Assembly (NCBI RefSeq): GCF_029714425.1
Contig: NZ_CP121668.1
Coordinates: 2,005,501-2,069,500 of the forward strand
DNA: 64,000 bases
Origin: Bradyrhizobium sp. CB2312
GTDB taxonomy: Bacteria; Pseudomonadota; Alphaproteobacteria; Rhizobiales; Xanthobacteraceae
Reading direction: 5' to 3'
How positions within the stretch are numbered: the stretch's first letter is position 1; every line of letters starts with the position of its first letter. A model generated the notes under the pieces. The model was not told the origin of the DNA, did not search any database, and saw nothing but the letters and a program-made list of their open reading frames with translations. The translations under genes were made by a program, and so were the position numbers. Shown here piece after piece: positions 42,101 through 51,044 of the stretch.

Positions 42101-43186
42101 ATGGCAGAAACATCCGATCAGGACAGCAAGACAGAAGAGCCGACCGAGAAGAAAGTCCGCGATGCGCTCGAACAGGGCAACATTCCGGTCTCTCGGGAGG
42201 CGCCCATCTTCGCCTTGATGGCCGCGCTGATGGTGATCCTGACGTTCCTGATCGGTCGGGGCGTGCAGCAAATAACGCTGACCTTGAAGGGTCTTCTCGA
42301 CGACCCCGACGGATTCCCGCTCGGCACGGCGGCAGATGCGCAGAACCTCCTCACGGTCGTGGGGCTCGAGGCGCTGCGGTTTCTGACGCCGCTGCTCGTC
42401 ATCCTCGCCGTGTTCGGGCTGGCGGCCTCGCTGCTGCAGAATGCGCCCAACCTGGTTCTCCAGCGCATCATGCCGGACTTTTCGCGAATTTCTCCGCTCA
42501 GCGGCTGGAAGCGGCTGTTCGGAACGCAAGGCCTCGTCGAGTTCGCCAAGTCGATGTTCAAGCTCGCCTCGGTGACCGCCGTCGTCGCCTTCGTGCTGCG
42601 CTCGTCCGAGGCGAAAGCCTTCGAGGCGATGTACACCGATCCGGTCGCGCTGCCGGAGATGATCCTCAGCATCGCGATGCGGATCGTCTCGGCGATCTGC
42701 ATCGCCACCATCGTCCTGGTCGCGATCGATCTCGCCTGGGCGCGCTTCCATTGGCGGCGCGAGCTGCGCATGACCAAGCAGGAGATCAAGGACGAACACA
42801 AGCAGGCCGAGGGTGATCCGCTGATCAAGGCCCGCCTGCGCTCGCTGGCGCGTGACCGCTCGCGGCAGCGGATGATCGCCTCGGCGGCGCGCGCGACGCT
42901 CGTGATCGCGAACCCGACGCACTTTGCGATCGCGCTGCGCTACAAGCGCGAGGAGAACGCGGCGCCGCTGGTCGTCGCCAAGGGCATGGACGTGATCGCG
43001 CTGAAGATCCGCGAAGTCGCCGAGCAGAACCGGATTCCGGTGATCGAGAACAAGGCTCTGGCGCGCGCGCTCTACGAGGCGGTTCAGGTCGATCAGGTGA
43101 TTCCGGCCGAATTCTTCCGGCCCGTCGCCGAGATCATCTACTTCCTGCAGTCGAAGCAGGCGCCGCGGCCCGAGAAGGTCCAGTAG
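42101..43186 (+). CDS. flhB: Flagellar export apparatus protein FlhB
   Basis: 361-residue export-gate protein. The N-terminal tail TEEPTEKKVRDALEQGN is typical, followed by four membrane helices. The autocleavage site NPTH is at Asn271-His274, where self-cleavage switches export from hook to filament substrates. It lies 13 bases after fliG. Confidence 0.95.
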   Translation: MAETSDQDSKTEEPTEKKVRDALEQGNIPVSREAPIFALMAALMVILTFLIGRGVQQITLTLKGLLDDPDGFPLGTAADAQNLLTVVGLEALRFLTPLLVILAVFGLAASLLQNAPNLVLQRIMPDFSRISPLSGWKRLFGTQGLVEFAKSMFKLASVTAVVAFVLRSSEAKAFEAMYTDPVALPEMILSIAMRIVSAICIATIVLVAIDLAWARFHWRRELRMTKQEIKDEHKQAEGDPLIKARLRSLARDRSRQRMIASAARATLVIANPTHFAIALRYKREENAAPLVVAKGMDVIALKIREVAEQNRIPVIENKALARALYEAVQVDQVIPAEFFRPVAEIIYFLQSKQAPRPEKVQ

Positions 43187-43250
43187 ATTTCCTGGGATGG
43201 CGCTTCGCGCAACAGCTTGACGAAAGCTTAACGCCCTAGGGTTCTCCCGA

Positions 43251-43652
43251 ATGGACCAGAATGGGGCTGTCGTGGGACCGCTTTATCTCTTCGAACTCGC
43301 ATCGTCGCAGGCGCGTTACCTCGAACTCCGCCAGCAGACCATCGCGACCAACGTCGCCAATGCGAACACGCCGGGCTTCAAGGCGCGCGACGTCGAGCCC
43401 TTCAACAAGGTGCTCGACACGATGCCGGTCCGGCTTGCGACGACATCGCCGTCGCACTTGCAGCTGTCCGCGGCCGAGACCGACACGCGCGCGACCGCCA
43501 AGAAGGACAGCTGGGAAGTGGTCCACTCCGGCAACTCGGTCAGCGTCGAGCAGGAAATGATCAAGGGCAACGACGTCAATCGCGACTACTCGATGAACGC
43601 GGCCGTCGTGCGGTCGTTCCACCGCATGCTGCTATCGAGCGCGAAGACCTGA
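43251..43652 (+). CDS. flgB: Flagellar basal-body rod protein FlgB
   Basis: Proximal rod protein of up to 133 residues. The conserved segment ATNVANANTPGFKARDVEPF marks FlgB. The ATG at 43251 has no clear ribosome-binding site. A GTG at 43272 (giving MGPLYLFELA) fits the usual FlgB length better. A 64-base gap separates it from flhB, so a promoter may lie here. Confidence 0.9.
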   Translation: MDQNGAVVGPLYLFELASSQARYLELRQQTIATNVANANTPGFKARDVEPFNKVLDTMPVRLATTSPSHLQLSAAETDTRATAKKDSWEVVHSGNSVSVEQEMIKGNDVNRDYSMNAAVVRSFHRMLLSSAKT

Positions 43653-43663
43653 GGTGAATTGAC

Positions 43664-44080
43664 ATGCTGGACGCACTGAGTGCTTCTCTGACGGTCGCGA
43701 GCTCCGGGCTCGAAGCGCAGTCGACGCGCATGCGCATCGTCTCGGAAAACCTCGCCAACGCCACGTCGACCGGCCGCACGGCCGGCGCCGATCCGTATCA
43801 GCGCAAGACCATCACCTTCGATGCCGCGATGGACCGTGCCTCCGGCGCCCAGCTCGCGAAGGTCAAGGAGATCGGCGTCGACACCACGCCTTATCGCGTC
43901 GAGTACGATCCGGGCCATCCCGCCGCCGACAAGGCCGGCTACGTCAAGCTGCCGAACGTCAACATGATGATCGAGATGGCGGACATGCGCGAAGTCAACC
44001 GGTCGTATGAAGCCAATCTCCAGGTCGTGAAGCAGGTGCGCTCGATGCTCGGCATGACCATCGACCTTCTGAGGAGCTGA
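43664..44080 (+). CDS. flgC: Flagellar basal-body rod protein FlgC
   Basis: 138-residue rod protein with the N-terminal motif [18 protein letters not shown] and the C-terminal helix [24 protein letters not shown] lies shortly before the ATG. In operon with flgB and fliE. Confidence 0.93.
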   Translation: MLDALSASLTVASSGLEAQSTRMRIVSENLANATSTGRTAGADPYQRKTITFDAAMDRASGAQLAKVKEIGVDTTPYRVEYDPGHPAADKAGYVKLPNVNMMIEMADMREVNRSYEANLQVVKQVRSMLGMTIDLLRS

Positions 44081-44082
44081 CA

Positions 44083-44412
44083 ATGCTTGAAGCGATTTCA
44101 TCCACCGCGATCTCCGCTGGGCAGGCCGCGTCCCGCGCGACCGAGACCCAGGCTATCGCGCCGGCGGCGCCGACTGCGGTCAAGGCAGGCGACGATCTCG
44201 GCTTCGAGTCGGTGATGAAGCAGGTGACGACGGACGCGATCGGCACGCTGAAGGCGGGCGAGGCGGCGTCGATCTCGGCGATGCAGGGCAAGGAGTCGAC
44301 GCGGAAGGTCGTCGAGGCGCTGATGTCGGCCGAGCAGGCTATGCAGACGGCGGTCGCAGTCCGCGACAAGGTCGTGCAGGCCTACCAAGAAGTCGTTCGG
44401 ATGTCGATTTGA
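44083..44412 (+). CDS. fliE: Flagellar hook-basal body protein FliE
   Basis: 109-residue adaptor joining the MS ring to the rod. The C-terminal FliE pattern is clear: SEQAMQTAVAVRDKVV preceded by LMSA, ending YQEVVRMSI. It starts two bases after the flgC stop, with GAGGAG as ribosome-binding site. Confidence 0.9.
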   Translation: MLEAISSTAISAGQAASRATETQAIAPAAPTAVKAGDDLGFESVMKQVTTDAIGTLKAGEAASISAMQGKESTRKVVEALMSAEQAMQTAVAVRDKVVQAYQEVVRMSI

Positions 44413-44430
44413 TCTGAGGGAGTGACGATC

Positions 44431-45219
44431 GTGAAATCGCTCGCCATTGCGGCCACGGGCATGAACGCCCAGCAGACCAACATCGAAGTCATCGCGAACA
44501 ACATCGCCAACATCAACTCGACCTCGTACAAGCGGGCGCGCGCGGAATTCACCGATCTGTTCTATCAGATGGACCGCATGCAGGGCGTCGCGAACGTCAA
44601 CGGCTCCTCGCCGATCCCGGAAGGCGCCAATCTCGGCCTCGGCGTCAAGTCGGCGGCGATCCGCAAGCTGCACATCCAGGGCGCGCTGACGCAGACCGGC
44701 AACCCCTATGACCTCGCCATCAACGGCCGCGGCTGGTTTCAGGTGCTCGGTCCCAACAACGAGGTGCAATACACCCGCGCGGGCTCGTTCAACACCAATG
44801 CCAACGGCCAGCTCGTCACCATCGACGGCTACCTGCTCGACCCCGCGATCACGGTGCCGCAGGGAACGGTGCAGGTCACGGTCAACCAGACCGGACAGGT
44901 GTTTGCCAAGCTCGATACCGAAATCAACCCGCGGCAGATCGGCCAGCTCAACCTCGCCAATTTCGCTAACGAAGCGGGCCTCGAGCCGCTCGGCGGCAAT
45001 CTGTATCGGGAGACGACGGCATCAGGTACGCCCGTCGTCGGTCTGCCGGGCGATTCCGGCTACGGCAAGATCAACCAGCAATATCTCGAAGCCTCGAATG
45101 TCGATCCCGTCAAGGAGATCACCGAATTGATCTCGGCGCAGCGCGCCTACGAGATGAATGCCAAGGTCATCCAGGCCTCGGATGAAATGGCCTCGACCGT
45201 ATCGAAGGGCCTTCGCTAG
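44431..45219 (+). CDS. flgG: Flagellar distal rod protein FlgG
   Basis: 262 residues from the GTG at 44431, which has GAGGGAG eight bases upstream; another GTG lies three codons earlier. Typical segments: [31 protein letters not shown] and the C-terminal [16 protein letters not shown]. It forms the distal rod. Confidence 0.94.
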   Translation: MKSLAIAATGMNAQQTNIEVIANNIANINSTSYKRARAEFTDLFYQMDRMQGVANVNGSSPIPEGANLGLGVKSAAIRKLHIQGALTQTGNPYDLAINGRGWFQVLGPNNEVQYTRAGSFNTNANGQLVTIDGYLLDPAITVPQGTVQVTVNQTGQVFAKLDTEINPRQIGQLNLANFANEAGLEPLGGNLYRETTASGTPVVGLPGDSGYGKINQQYLEASNVDPVKEITELISAQRAYEMNAKVIQASDEMASTVSKGLR

Positions 45220-45232
45220 TTCCGGTGTTTCC

Positions 45233-45709
45233 ATGTTGAACAGGGTGGGCCTGATCGTGCGCGGGTTGGCCGCCGTGCTGCTGGTTCTCGTCTCCACGCG
45301 CATCGCCGTGGCCGAGGAGAAGCGGCTTCCCGTGCCGGCCGTGTCGATCCGCGCCGGCGAGCTGATCCGGGACGACATGATCACGGAGCGCGTCTTCGCG
45401 CCGAACGTGCTCGGCGTTGCCATGTTCATCGAAGGACGCCAGGTCCTGGTCGGCCGGATGGCGCGGCGCAACTTGCTGCCGGGCCAGCCGATCCCGACCA
45501 ATTCGGTGGAAGAGCCCTGGACCGTCGCACGCGGCGCCATGGTCAAGGTCGTGGTCGAGGACAGCGGCCTGTCGATCGTCACTTACGGCTCGGCGATGCA
45601 GCAGGGCGCGCCTGGCGCGCTGATCCCGGTGCGCAACACCGATACCGGCGTGATCATCAGGGGCATCGTCCAGCCGGACGGCACCGTCAAGGTCGTGGAC
45701 GGGTCATGA
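45233..45709 (+). CDS. flgA: P-ring assembly chaperone FlgA
   Basis: 158 residues from the ATG at 45233, with a signal peptide ending AVAEE. The SAF-like segment (VPAVSIRAGELIRDDMI, RNLLPGQPIPTN) and C-terminal GTVKVVDGS fit short rhizobial FlgA proteins. It is periplasmic and needed for FlgI ring assembly. Its stop overlaps flgI. Confidence 0.9.
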   Translation: MLNRVGLIVRGLAAVLLVLVSTRIAVAEEKRLPVPAVSIRAGELIRDDMITERVFAPNVLGVAMFIEGRQVLVGRMARRNLLPGQPIPTNSVEEPWTVARGAMVKVVVEDSGLSIVTYGSAMQQGAPGALIPVRNTDTGVIIRGIVQPDGTVKVVDGS

Positions 45710-46836
45710 CCAGGTTCCTGCTCGCGCTCGTCCTCCTGCTCTCCGCCGCCAGCGCCCAGGCCGCCGTCCGCATCAAGGACATCGCGGACATCAAGGGGCT
45801 GCGCGAGAATCAGATCGTCGGCTACGGCCTCGTCATCGGCCTGAACGGCACCGGCGACACGCTCCGCAACGCGCCATTCACGGAACAGTCCCTGCAATCG
45901 ATGCTCGAGAACATGGGCATCAACGTCAGGAACGAAACAACGAGCACCAACAATCCGCCGCGTCCGACCACGCTGCGCACGCGCAACGTCGCGGCCGTGA
46001 TGGTGACCGCCGATCTGCCGCCCTCGATCGGGCCCGGCGAGCGCATGGACGTGACGGTGTCCTCGCTCGGCGATGCGACCTCGCTGCTCGGCGGCACGCT
46101 GGTGATGACGTCGCTGCGTGCGGCCGACGGTGCGGTCTATGCCGTGGCGCAAGGAGCGGTCACGGTCGCCGGCTACAGCGTCGGAGGCCAGGCGCAGAAC
46201 GTCAGCCAGGGCACGCCGACCGCGGGACGCATTCCGAACGGCGCGCTGGTCGAGCGCGCGGTGCAGGGAAGTCTCCACGAGATGGAGTTCCTGGTTCTGG
46301 AGCTCAAGAATCCCGATTTCGTCACCGCGACGCGCATCCTCGACGCCATCAACCGCTACGCCGGCGGCCGCTATCGGGCGCAGATCGCCTTCGAGCGCGA
46401 CTACCGCACGATCGTGCTGTCGAAGCCGCGCTACGTCGGGCCGGTCCGCTTTCTCGCGGAAGTCGGCGAGCTGACGGTCGAGCCTGATACCCCGGCGCGG
46501 GTGGTGATCAACGAGCGTACCGGAACGGTGGTGATCGGACGCGACGTTCGCATCTCGACCGTCGCCGTGACGCACGGCAATCTGACGGTTCGTGTCACTG
46601 AGCTTCCGGTGGTGTCGCAGCCCGCGCCGTTCTCTCAGGGGCAGACGGTCGTCGTGCCCCAGACCATCGTCGAGGCCAACGAAGCCGGATCGCAGGTGGC
46701 GATCCTCAGCGGCGTCGATCTCCAGCGCCTCGTGCGCGGCCTGAACCAGATCGGCCTGAAGCCGTCGGGCATCATCGCGATCCTCCAGGCCATCAAGACC
46801 GCCGGTGCGCTCCAGGCCGACGTCATCGTGCAATGA
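45706..46836 (+). CDS. flgI: Flagellar P-ring protein FlgI
   Basis: 376 residues with a signal peptide ending SAQAA. Conserved blocks: RIKDIADIKGLRENQIVGYG, VIGLNGTGDTL and LNQIGLKPSGIIAILQAIK. It forms the periplasmic ring around the rod. Four-base overlap with flgA. Confidence 0.95.
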   Translation: MTRFLLALVLLLSAASAQAAVRIKDIADIKGLRENQIVGYGLVIGLNGTGDTLRNAPFTEQSLQSMLENMGINVRNETTSTNNPPRPTTLRTRNVAAVMVTADLPPSIGPGERMDVTVSSLGDATSLLGGTLVMTSLRAADGAVYAVAQGAVTVAGYSVGGQAQNVSQGTPTAGRIPNGALVERAVQGSLHEMEFLVLELKNPDFVTATRILDAINRYAGGRYRAQIAFERDYRTIVLSKPRYVGPVRFLAEVGELTVEPDTPARVVINERTGTVVIGRDVRISTVAVTHGNLTVRVTELPVVSQPAPFSQGQTVVVPQTIVEANEAGSQVAILSGVDLQRLVRGLNQIGLKPSGIIAILQAIKTAGALQADVIVQ

Positions 46837-46867
46837 TGCACAAGCGTCGTGCAAGCTTGGTCGCTCA

Positions 46868-47680
46868 ATGCTCAGGTCTCGACCGAGAATCGCACGCGAC
46901 CCGATGCTGAAGCTGGATCACAAAGCCAAACTCCTCGTCCTGGTCGCGGCGTTCGCGTTTGCGGGCGGATCGCCCGTGCTGGCGCTGGACGAGGGCAAGC
47001 CGACGAAGCCGCTCAACCTGCTCTCGTTCGCGCGCGGCCGCGCGGTGGGAGCGCAGAAGCCGTCTGCATCGGCGGCGCCGATATCGGGCGACAATGCGTC
47101 GATCCGCGCGACGGCGTGGGCGGCCGAAGACCAAGGTCCCGCGGTCACCGGTGCGGTGCCGGCCCCTGCGACGCCTGCACCGACGCCGGCGCCCGCAGCC
47201 GCGCCGATACGTCCCGCCAAGCCCGGCAGCGTCACGGCACCGCCGAAGCCTGCGCCGGCGCAGGCCGCCGTGCCCGCGGACAACGAGGTCGCGCTGTTCT
47301 GCAGCAACGTTGCCGATCCCGCCGTCGATGCGCGGCTGGCCTGGCAGCTCAAGGAGCTGGAAAAGGCCGAGGCCCAGCTCCGCGAGCGGATCGCCGAGGT
47401 CGAGGCCAAGCGCGCCGAATACGAGAAGTGGATGGCGCTGCGCGACGACTTCCTGAAGAAGGCCGAAGCGCAGGTCGTCGAGATCTACTCGCGCATGAAA
47501 CCGGACGCCGCAGCCACCCAGATCGCCGGCATGGCGGACGAGACCGCCGCCGCCGTGCTCGCCAAACTCAACCCGAGGACATCGAGCGCAATCTTCAACG
47601 AGATGGATACGGCGCGCGCGGCGCACCTTGCCGACCTGCTCGGCGGAATGCGCCGCGTGGATGACGGAAAGACCAAATAG
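46868..47680 (+). CDS. motE: MotE-type periplasmic flagellar protein
   Basis: 270 residues from the ATG at 46868; an ATG at 46904 is an equally possible start and gives a more normal signal peptide (LLVLVAAFAFAGGSPVLA). After the signal come an Ala/Pro-rich linker, a coiled coil (about 165-200, ELEKAEAQLRERIAEVEAKR) and a C-terminal MgtE-N-like domain (MADETAAAVLAKLNPRTSS). This is the layout of rhizobial MotE, a periplasmic chaperone for MotC. The gene order flgI-motE-flgH matches rhizobia. Confidence 0.85.
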   Translation: MLRSRPRIARDPMLKLDHKAKLLVLVAAFAFAGGSPVLALDEGKPTKPLNLLSFARGRAVGAQKPSASAAPISGDNASIRATAWAAEDQGPAVTGAVPAPATPAPTPAPAAAPIRPAKPGSVTAPPKPAPAQAAVPADNEVALFCSNVADPAVDARLAWQLKELEKAEAQLRERIAEVEAKRAEYEKWMALRDDFLKKAEAQVVEIYSRMKPDAAATQIAGMADETAAAVLAKLNPRTSSAIFNEMDTARAAHLADLLGGMRRVDDGKTK

Positions 47681-48388
47681 ATGAAGAAGCCGATCCTCAT
47701 CCTGTCGCTCCTGCTGTCGTCGGTGCTCCTCGCCGGATGCTTCAATGATCCAGCGGAGGTGCTGACCGGTCCGCGATTGTCGCCGGTCGGCAGCGGCCTC
47801 AGGACGCAGGCCGAACCGATCCCGGTGACGCCTCGCGTTCACACGCCCGTCAGCTATCGCTCGACCTGGGACGACGGCACCGATCTCTACCGCGATCCCC
47901 GCGCCCGCCGCACCGGCGACGTCGTGACGGTGATCATCTCGATGCAGGACAAGGCCAAGCTCGACAACAAGACCGACCGCTCGCGCGATTCGCAGGTCAA
48001 GTTCGGGCTGGACTGGCTGATGGACGTTGCCGGATGGAAGGACAAGGGCCAGGCCAACGCCAACCTCTCGACCAACACCCAGATCAAGGGCAATGGCCAG
48101 ATCGATCGCACCGAGGACATCAAGCTGTCGATCGCGGCCGTCGTCACCGACGTGTTGCCGAACGGCAATATGATGATCAGCGGCTCGCAGGAATTCCGCG
48201 TCAACACCGAGATGCGCGTGCTCAACGTCGGCGGCATCGTGCGCCCGCGCGATATCTCGCGTACCAACACGATCTCCTACGAGAAGATCGCGGAGGCGCG
48301 CGTCTCCTACGGCGGCCGCGGAAATCTGTCTGACGTGCAGCAACCCGGATGGGGACATCGGATCTATGACGCCGTGGCACCATTCTGA
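47681..48388 (+). CDS. flgH: Flagellar L-ring protein FlgH
   Basis: 235-residue outer-membrane lipoprotein. The lipobox LLAGC places the lipidated Cys at residue 20. The conserved FlgH segments RRTGDVVTVIISMQDKAKLD and the C-terminal SYGGRGNLSDVQQPGWG are present. It starts at the base after the motE stop. Confidence 0.95.
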   Translation: MKKPILILSLLLSSVLLAGCFNDPAEVLTGPRLSPVGSGLRTQAEPIPVTPRVHTPVSYRSTWDDGTDLYRDPRARRTGDVVTVIISMQDKAKLDNKTDRSRDSQVKFGLDWLMDVAGWKDKGQANANLSTNTQIKGNGQIDRTEDIKLSIAAVVTDVLPNGNMMISGSQEFRVNTEMRVLNVGGIVRPRDISRTNTISYEKIAEARVSYGGRGNLSDVQQPGWGHRIYDAVAPF

Positions 48389-48430
48389 GAATAGCGGCGG
48401 CCGGGCCGCGTCGCGAGGGCTGGGGACGTG

Positions 48431-48874
48431 ATGCGCCTGATCGCGGCCATTGTGGTGCTGACCCTGATCGCGATCGGCGCGGGCGCGATCGCCGGGCTGC
48501 ATCTATTTGCGGCCGCGGAGCGCGTCGCCGACGCGAAGAAGACCGCCGCGCCGCCGCCTCTTGCCACGAGTTACGCCGGTAGCGCGCGGCTCAGGAAACT
48601 GTCCCCGATCGTGACCAATCTCGGCGCACCGTCCAACAACTGGGCGCGTATCGAAGCCTCCATGGTGACCGATAGCATGAGCGACGAGGATGCCGGCATC
48701 CTGGCGGCCCATATCAGCGAGGACATCGTGACCTATCTGCGGTCGGCGTCGGTCGGCCAGTTCGAGGGATCCCGCGGGCTCCAGCATTTGCGCGACGACC
48801 TGACCGAGCGCGCCAACATTCGCTCGTCGGGCAAGGTCCGCGAATTGATCATTGAGACGTTGGTGATTCAGTGA
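48431..48874 (+). CDS. fliL: Flagellar basal-body-associated protein FliL
   Basis: 147 residues with one N-terminal membrane helix (LIAAIVVLTLIAIGAGAIAG) and a periplasmic domain with FliL features (SPIVTNLGAPSNNWARIEAS, ending in a conserved-type hydrophobic strand). It supports stator function. A GTG one codon upstream is an alternative start. The stop overlaps fliP. Confidence 0.85.
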   Translation: MRLIAAIVVLTLIAIGAGAIAGLHLFAAAERVADAKKTAAPPPLATSYAGSARLRKLSPIVTNLGAPSNNWARIEASMVTDSMSDEDAGILAAHISEDIVTYLRSASVGQFEGSRGLQHLRDDLTERANIRSSGKVRELIIETLVIQ

Positions 48875-49611
48875 AATTGAGAGTCCTGCTGCTCGCGCTG
48901 GTCCTGGTCGTCCTGCCCGAGGTGGCGTTCGCCCAGATTCCGGACCTCAACTCGCTGCTGCCGCCCGGCAACGGCTCGACCAGCGGCCGGATCATCCAGC
49001 TGATGGCGCTGATCACGGTGCTGTCGGTGGCGCCGGGACTGCTGATCATGGTGACGAGCTTCACGCGGTTTGCGGTGGCGCTGTCGTTCCTGCGCTCCGG
49101 TCTCGGCCTTCAGACCACGCCGGCCAATCTGGTGCTGATCAGCCTCGCGCTGTTCATGACGTTCTACGTGATGGCGCCGACCTTCGACCGCGCCTGGGAG
49201 ACCGGCGTCCAGCCGCTCATGAAGAACGAGATCTCGGAGGAAGAGGCCTATCTGAAGATCACCGATCCGTTCCGCGAGTTCATGCTGGCGCATGTCCGCG
49301 ACAAGGATCTCCAGACCTTCGAGGCGCTCGCCGCCGAGAGTTTTCGCAAGAAGTTCGACGACAAGCGCATCGATCTGCGCGTCATCATTCCGGCCTTCAT
49401 GATTTCCGAACTCAGGCGCTCGTTCGAGATCGGATTCCTGATCATGCTGCCGTTCCTGGTCATCGACATGATCGTGGCGACGCTGACGATGTCGATGGGC
49501 ATGATGATGTTGCCGCCGACGATCCTCGCGCTGCCGTTCAAGATGCTGTTCTTCGTGCTGATCGACGGCTGGAATCTGCTCGCCTCGGGCCTGGTGCGGT
49601 CGTTCTCGTAA
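48871..49611 (+). CDS. fliP: Flagellar export apparatus protein FliP
   Basis: 246 residues, GTG start overlapping fliL's stop. A signal peptide ends EVAFA; four membrane helices follow, with the hallmark segments FTRFAVALSFLRSGLGLQ and MGMMMLPPTILALPFKMLFF. It forms the export gate with FliQ and FliR, which are not in this window. Confidence 0.95.
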   Translation: MKLRVLLLALVLVVLPEVAFAQIPDLNSLLPPGNGSTSGRIIQLMALITVLSVAPGLLIMVTSFTRFAVALSFLRSGLGLQTTPANLVLISLALFMTFYVMAPTFDRAWETGVQPLMKNEISEEEAYLKITDPFREFMLAHVRDKDLQTFEALAAESFRKKFDDKRIDLRVIIPAFMISELRRSFEIGFLIMLPFLVIDMIVATLTMSMGMMMLPPTILALPFKMLFFVLIDGWNLLASGLVRSFS

Positions 49612-49727
49612 GGCGGCGACCGCCCGCGCGGCCGGTTATGGTTAGCGAGAAGTACCGCATCATGGTTAGCGGTGGGTAATGTTAACCATATGATTTTGCT
49701 GAGAAATTCAAGCCGATCTTAAGCTGC

Positions 49728-49747
49728 GCGCAAGATTCGGCGTGCTA
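49728..49747 (+). promoter_or_regulatory. Conserved block upstream of flagellin gene 1
   Basis: A 19-20-base block with the pattern GCRCAA followed by TTCG occurs at the same relative position before all three flagellin genes (here 49728-49747; 50904-50922; 52080-52098). Conservation outside the coding region suggests a promoter or activator site. It does not match the enterobacterial sigma28 consensus. Confidence 0.45.
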
Positions 49748-49782
49748 GCAATGCGGCACGGCGGGTTGGACCCCACCCACTT

Positions 49783-49874
49783 CAGTCCAAAGGCATGATG
49801 CCGCCCCTCCGTACCGGTGAAAGCCCGGTATGTCCCCTCGTGAAAATGTAACGCGTACATAAAGGGACATCGCA
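49783..49874 (+). promoter_or_regulatory. Structured flagellin leader 1 with possible RBS-sequestering pairing
   Basis: Contains the motif AAAGGCATGA, a small hairpin TACCGG/CCGGTA (49812-49817, 49825-49830), and ATGTCCC (49830-49836), which is complementary to GGGACAT at the ribosome-binding site (49864-49870). The same arrangement precedes flagellin genes 2 and 3. Confidence 0.55.
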
Positions 49875-50777
49875 ATGTCACTGCTTACGAACTCGACCGC
49901 CATGACCGCACTCCAGACCCTGCGGTCTGTGGGCTCGCAGCTCTCCACCACGCAGAACCGGATTTCCACCGGCCAGCGCGTGGCCACCGCCTCCGACAAC
50001 GCCGCTTACTGGTCGATCGCGACCTCGATGCGCGCCGACAACGCCGCGCTCTCCGCCGTCTCCGACTCGCTCGGTCTGTCGGCCGCGACCGTCGACACCG
50101 AATACACCGCTCTGAACACGGTTATCGGCGACAAGAACTCCGGCTTGGTCAAGCTTCAGTCGCTGCTGGTCGAAGCCAAGACCGCCGGTATCGACCGCAC
50201 CAAGATCCAGGCCGACATCACCCAGATCCAGCAGCAGATGAAGAGCACCGCCGATGCGGCGACCTTCAACGGCGTGAACTGGCTGAGCACGACCGCCTCG
50301 ACGCCGGCGACGGTCGACCTTGTGTCGTCCTACTCCCGCGTCAAGAGCACGCCGACCACGGGCGCGATTACCCTGACGGTCTCCGCCTACTCGCTCTACA
50401 CCGCGACCTCCAGCGGCATTCTGGACACGCAGGCCAGCGGTGTGTCGGTCGCCAACATGAAGATCGGCACGCTGAACGATGCACCGACCGACCAGGCCGT
50501 GCTCGATACCTACATCGCGCAGGTCACCGCTGCGATCAACTCGGCCGCTTCGGCCGCCGCCGATCTCGGCGCGGTCAAGAACCGTATCTCGACCAACACG
50601 GAATTCGTCAAGTCGCTGATGGACTCGGTTGATCGCGGTATCGGCCAGCTCGTCGACGCCGACATGAACCAGGAGTCCACCCGTCTGGCGGCCCTCCAGG
50701 TCCAGCAGCAGCTCGGCGTGCAGGCGCTTTCGATCGCCAACAACAGCAGCCAGAGCATCCTGTCGCTGTTCCGCTAA
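49875..50777 (+). CDS. Flagellin 1
   Basis: 300-residue filament protein. The N-terminal D0/D1 segment (TTQNRISTGQRVATASDNAA) and the C-terminal D0 segment (QVQQQLGVQALSIANNSSQ, ending LFR) are typical. At 300 residues it fits the short lateral-type (LafA-like) flagellins of bradyrhizobia better than the long thick-flagellum ones. It is about equally similar to flagellins 2 and 3, which are closer to each other. It has its own leader and terminator. Confidence 0.93.
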   Translation: MSLLTNSTAMTALQTLRSVGSQLSTTQNRISTGQRVATASDNAAYWSIATSMRADNAALSAVSDSLGLSAATVDTEYTALNTVIGDKNSGLVKLQSLLVEAKTAGIDRTKIQADITQIQQQMKSTADAATFNGVNWLSTTASTPATVDLVSSYSRVKSTPTTGAITLTVSAYSLYTATSSGILDTQASGVSVANMKIGTLNDAPTDQAVLDTYIAQVTAAINSAASAAADLGAVKNRISTNTEFVKSLMDSVDRGIGQLVDADMNQESTRLAALQVQQQLGVQALSIANNSSQSILSLFR

Positions 50778-50797
50778 GCCGAACGACAATCCGGGGA

Positions 50798-50833
50798 GGG
50801 CCGCGCTTCTCGCAAAGCGCGGCCCTTTCGTTT
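50798..50833 (+). terminator. Terminator of flagellin gene 1
   Basis: Eleven-pair GC-rich stem (50798-50808 with 50815-50825) followed by TTTCGTTT. Nearly the same hairpin follows flagellin gene 2. Confidence 0.9.
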
Positions 50834-50962
50834 GGCTTGACGCTACGCGCATGCCTTCAATTCGGCTGCTCTGTTGCGGTCGGGACACAGAGCCACAAGC
50901 CTCGCACAAGCTTCGCACGTTACGGTCGCCGTACGACAGGTTGGGCCTAACCGCTTTTCAGC

Positions 50963-51044
50963 AGCCCAAAGGCATGACGCCGCCCTGTCGTACCGGTGCA
51001 AGTCCGGTATGTCCCCACTCAATCAATCTCAAAGGGACATCAAA
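50963..51044 (+). promoter_or_regulatory. Structured flagellin leader 2
   Basis: Same element as before flagellin 1: AAAGGCATGACGCCG, hairpin TACCGG/CCGGTA, and ATGTCCC (51009-51015) complementary to GGGACAT at the ribosome-binding site (51034-51040). The upstream conserved block is at 50904-50922. Confidence 0.55.

Noticed and set aside
50991..51015. Cobalamin-riboswitch-like string CCGGTGCAAGTCCGG in the flagellin leader
   Set aside because: Only this short stretch resembles the riboswitch; the rest of the conserved core is missing and the downstream genes are flagellins.
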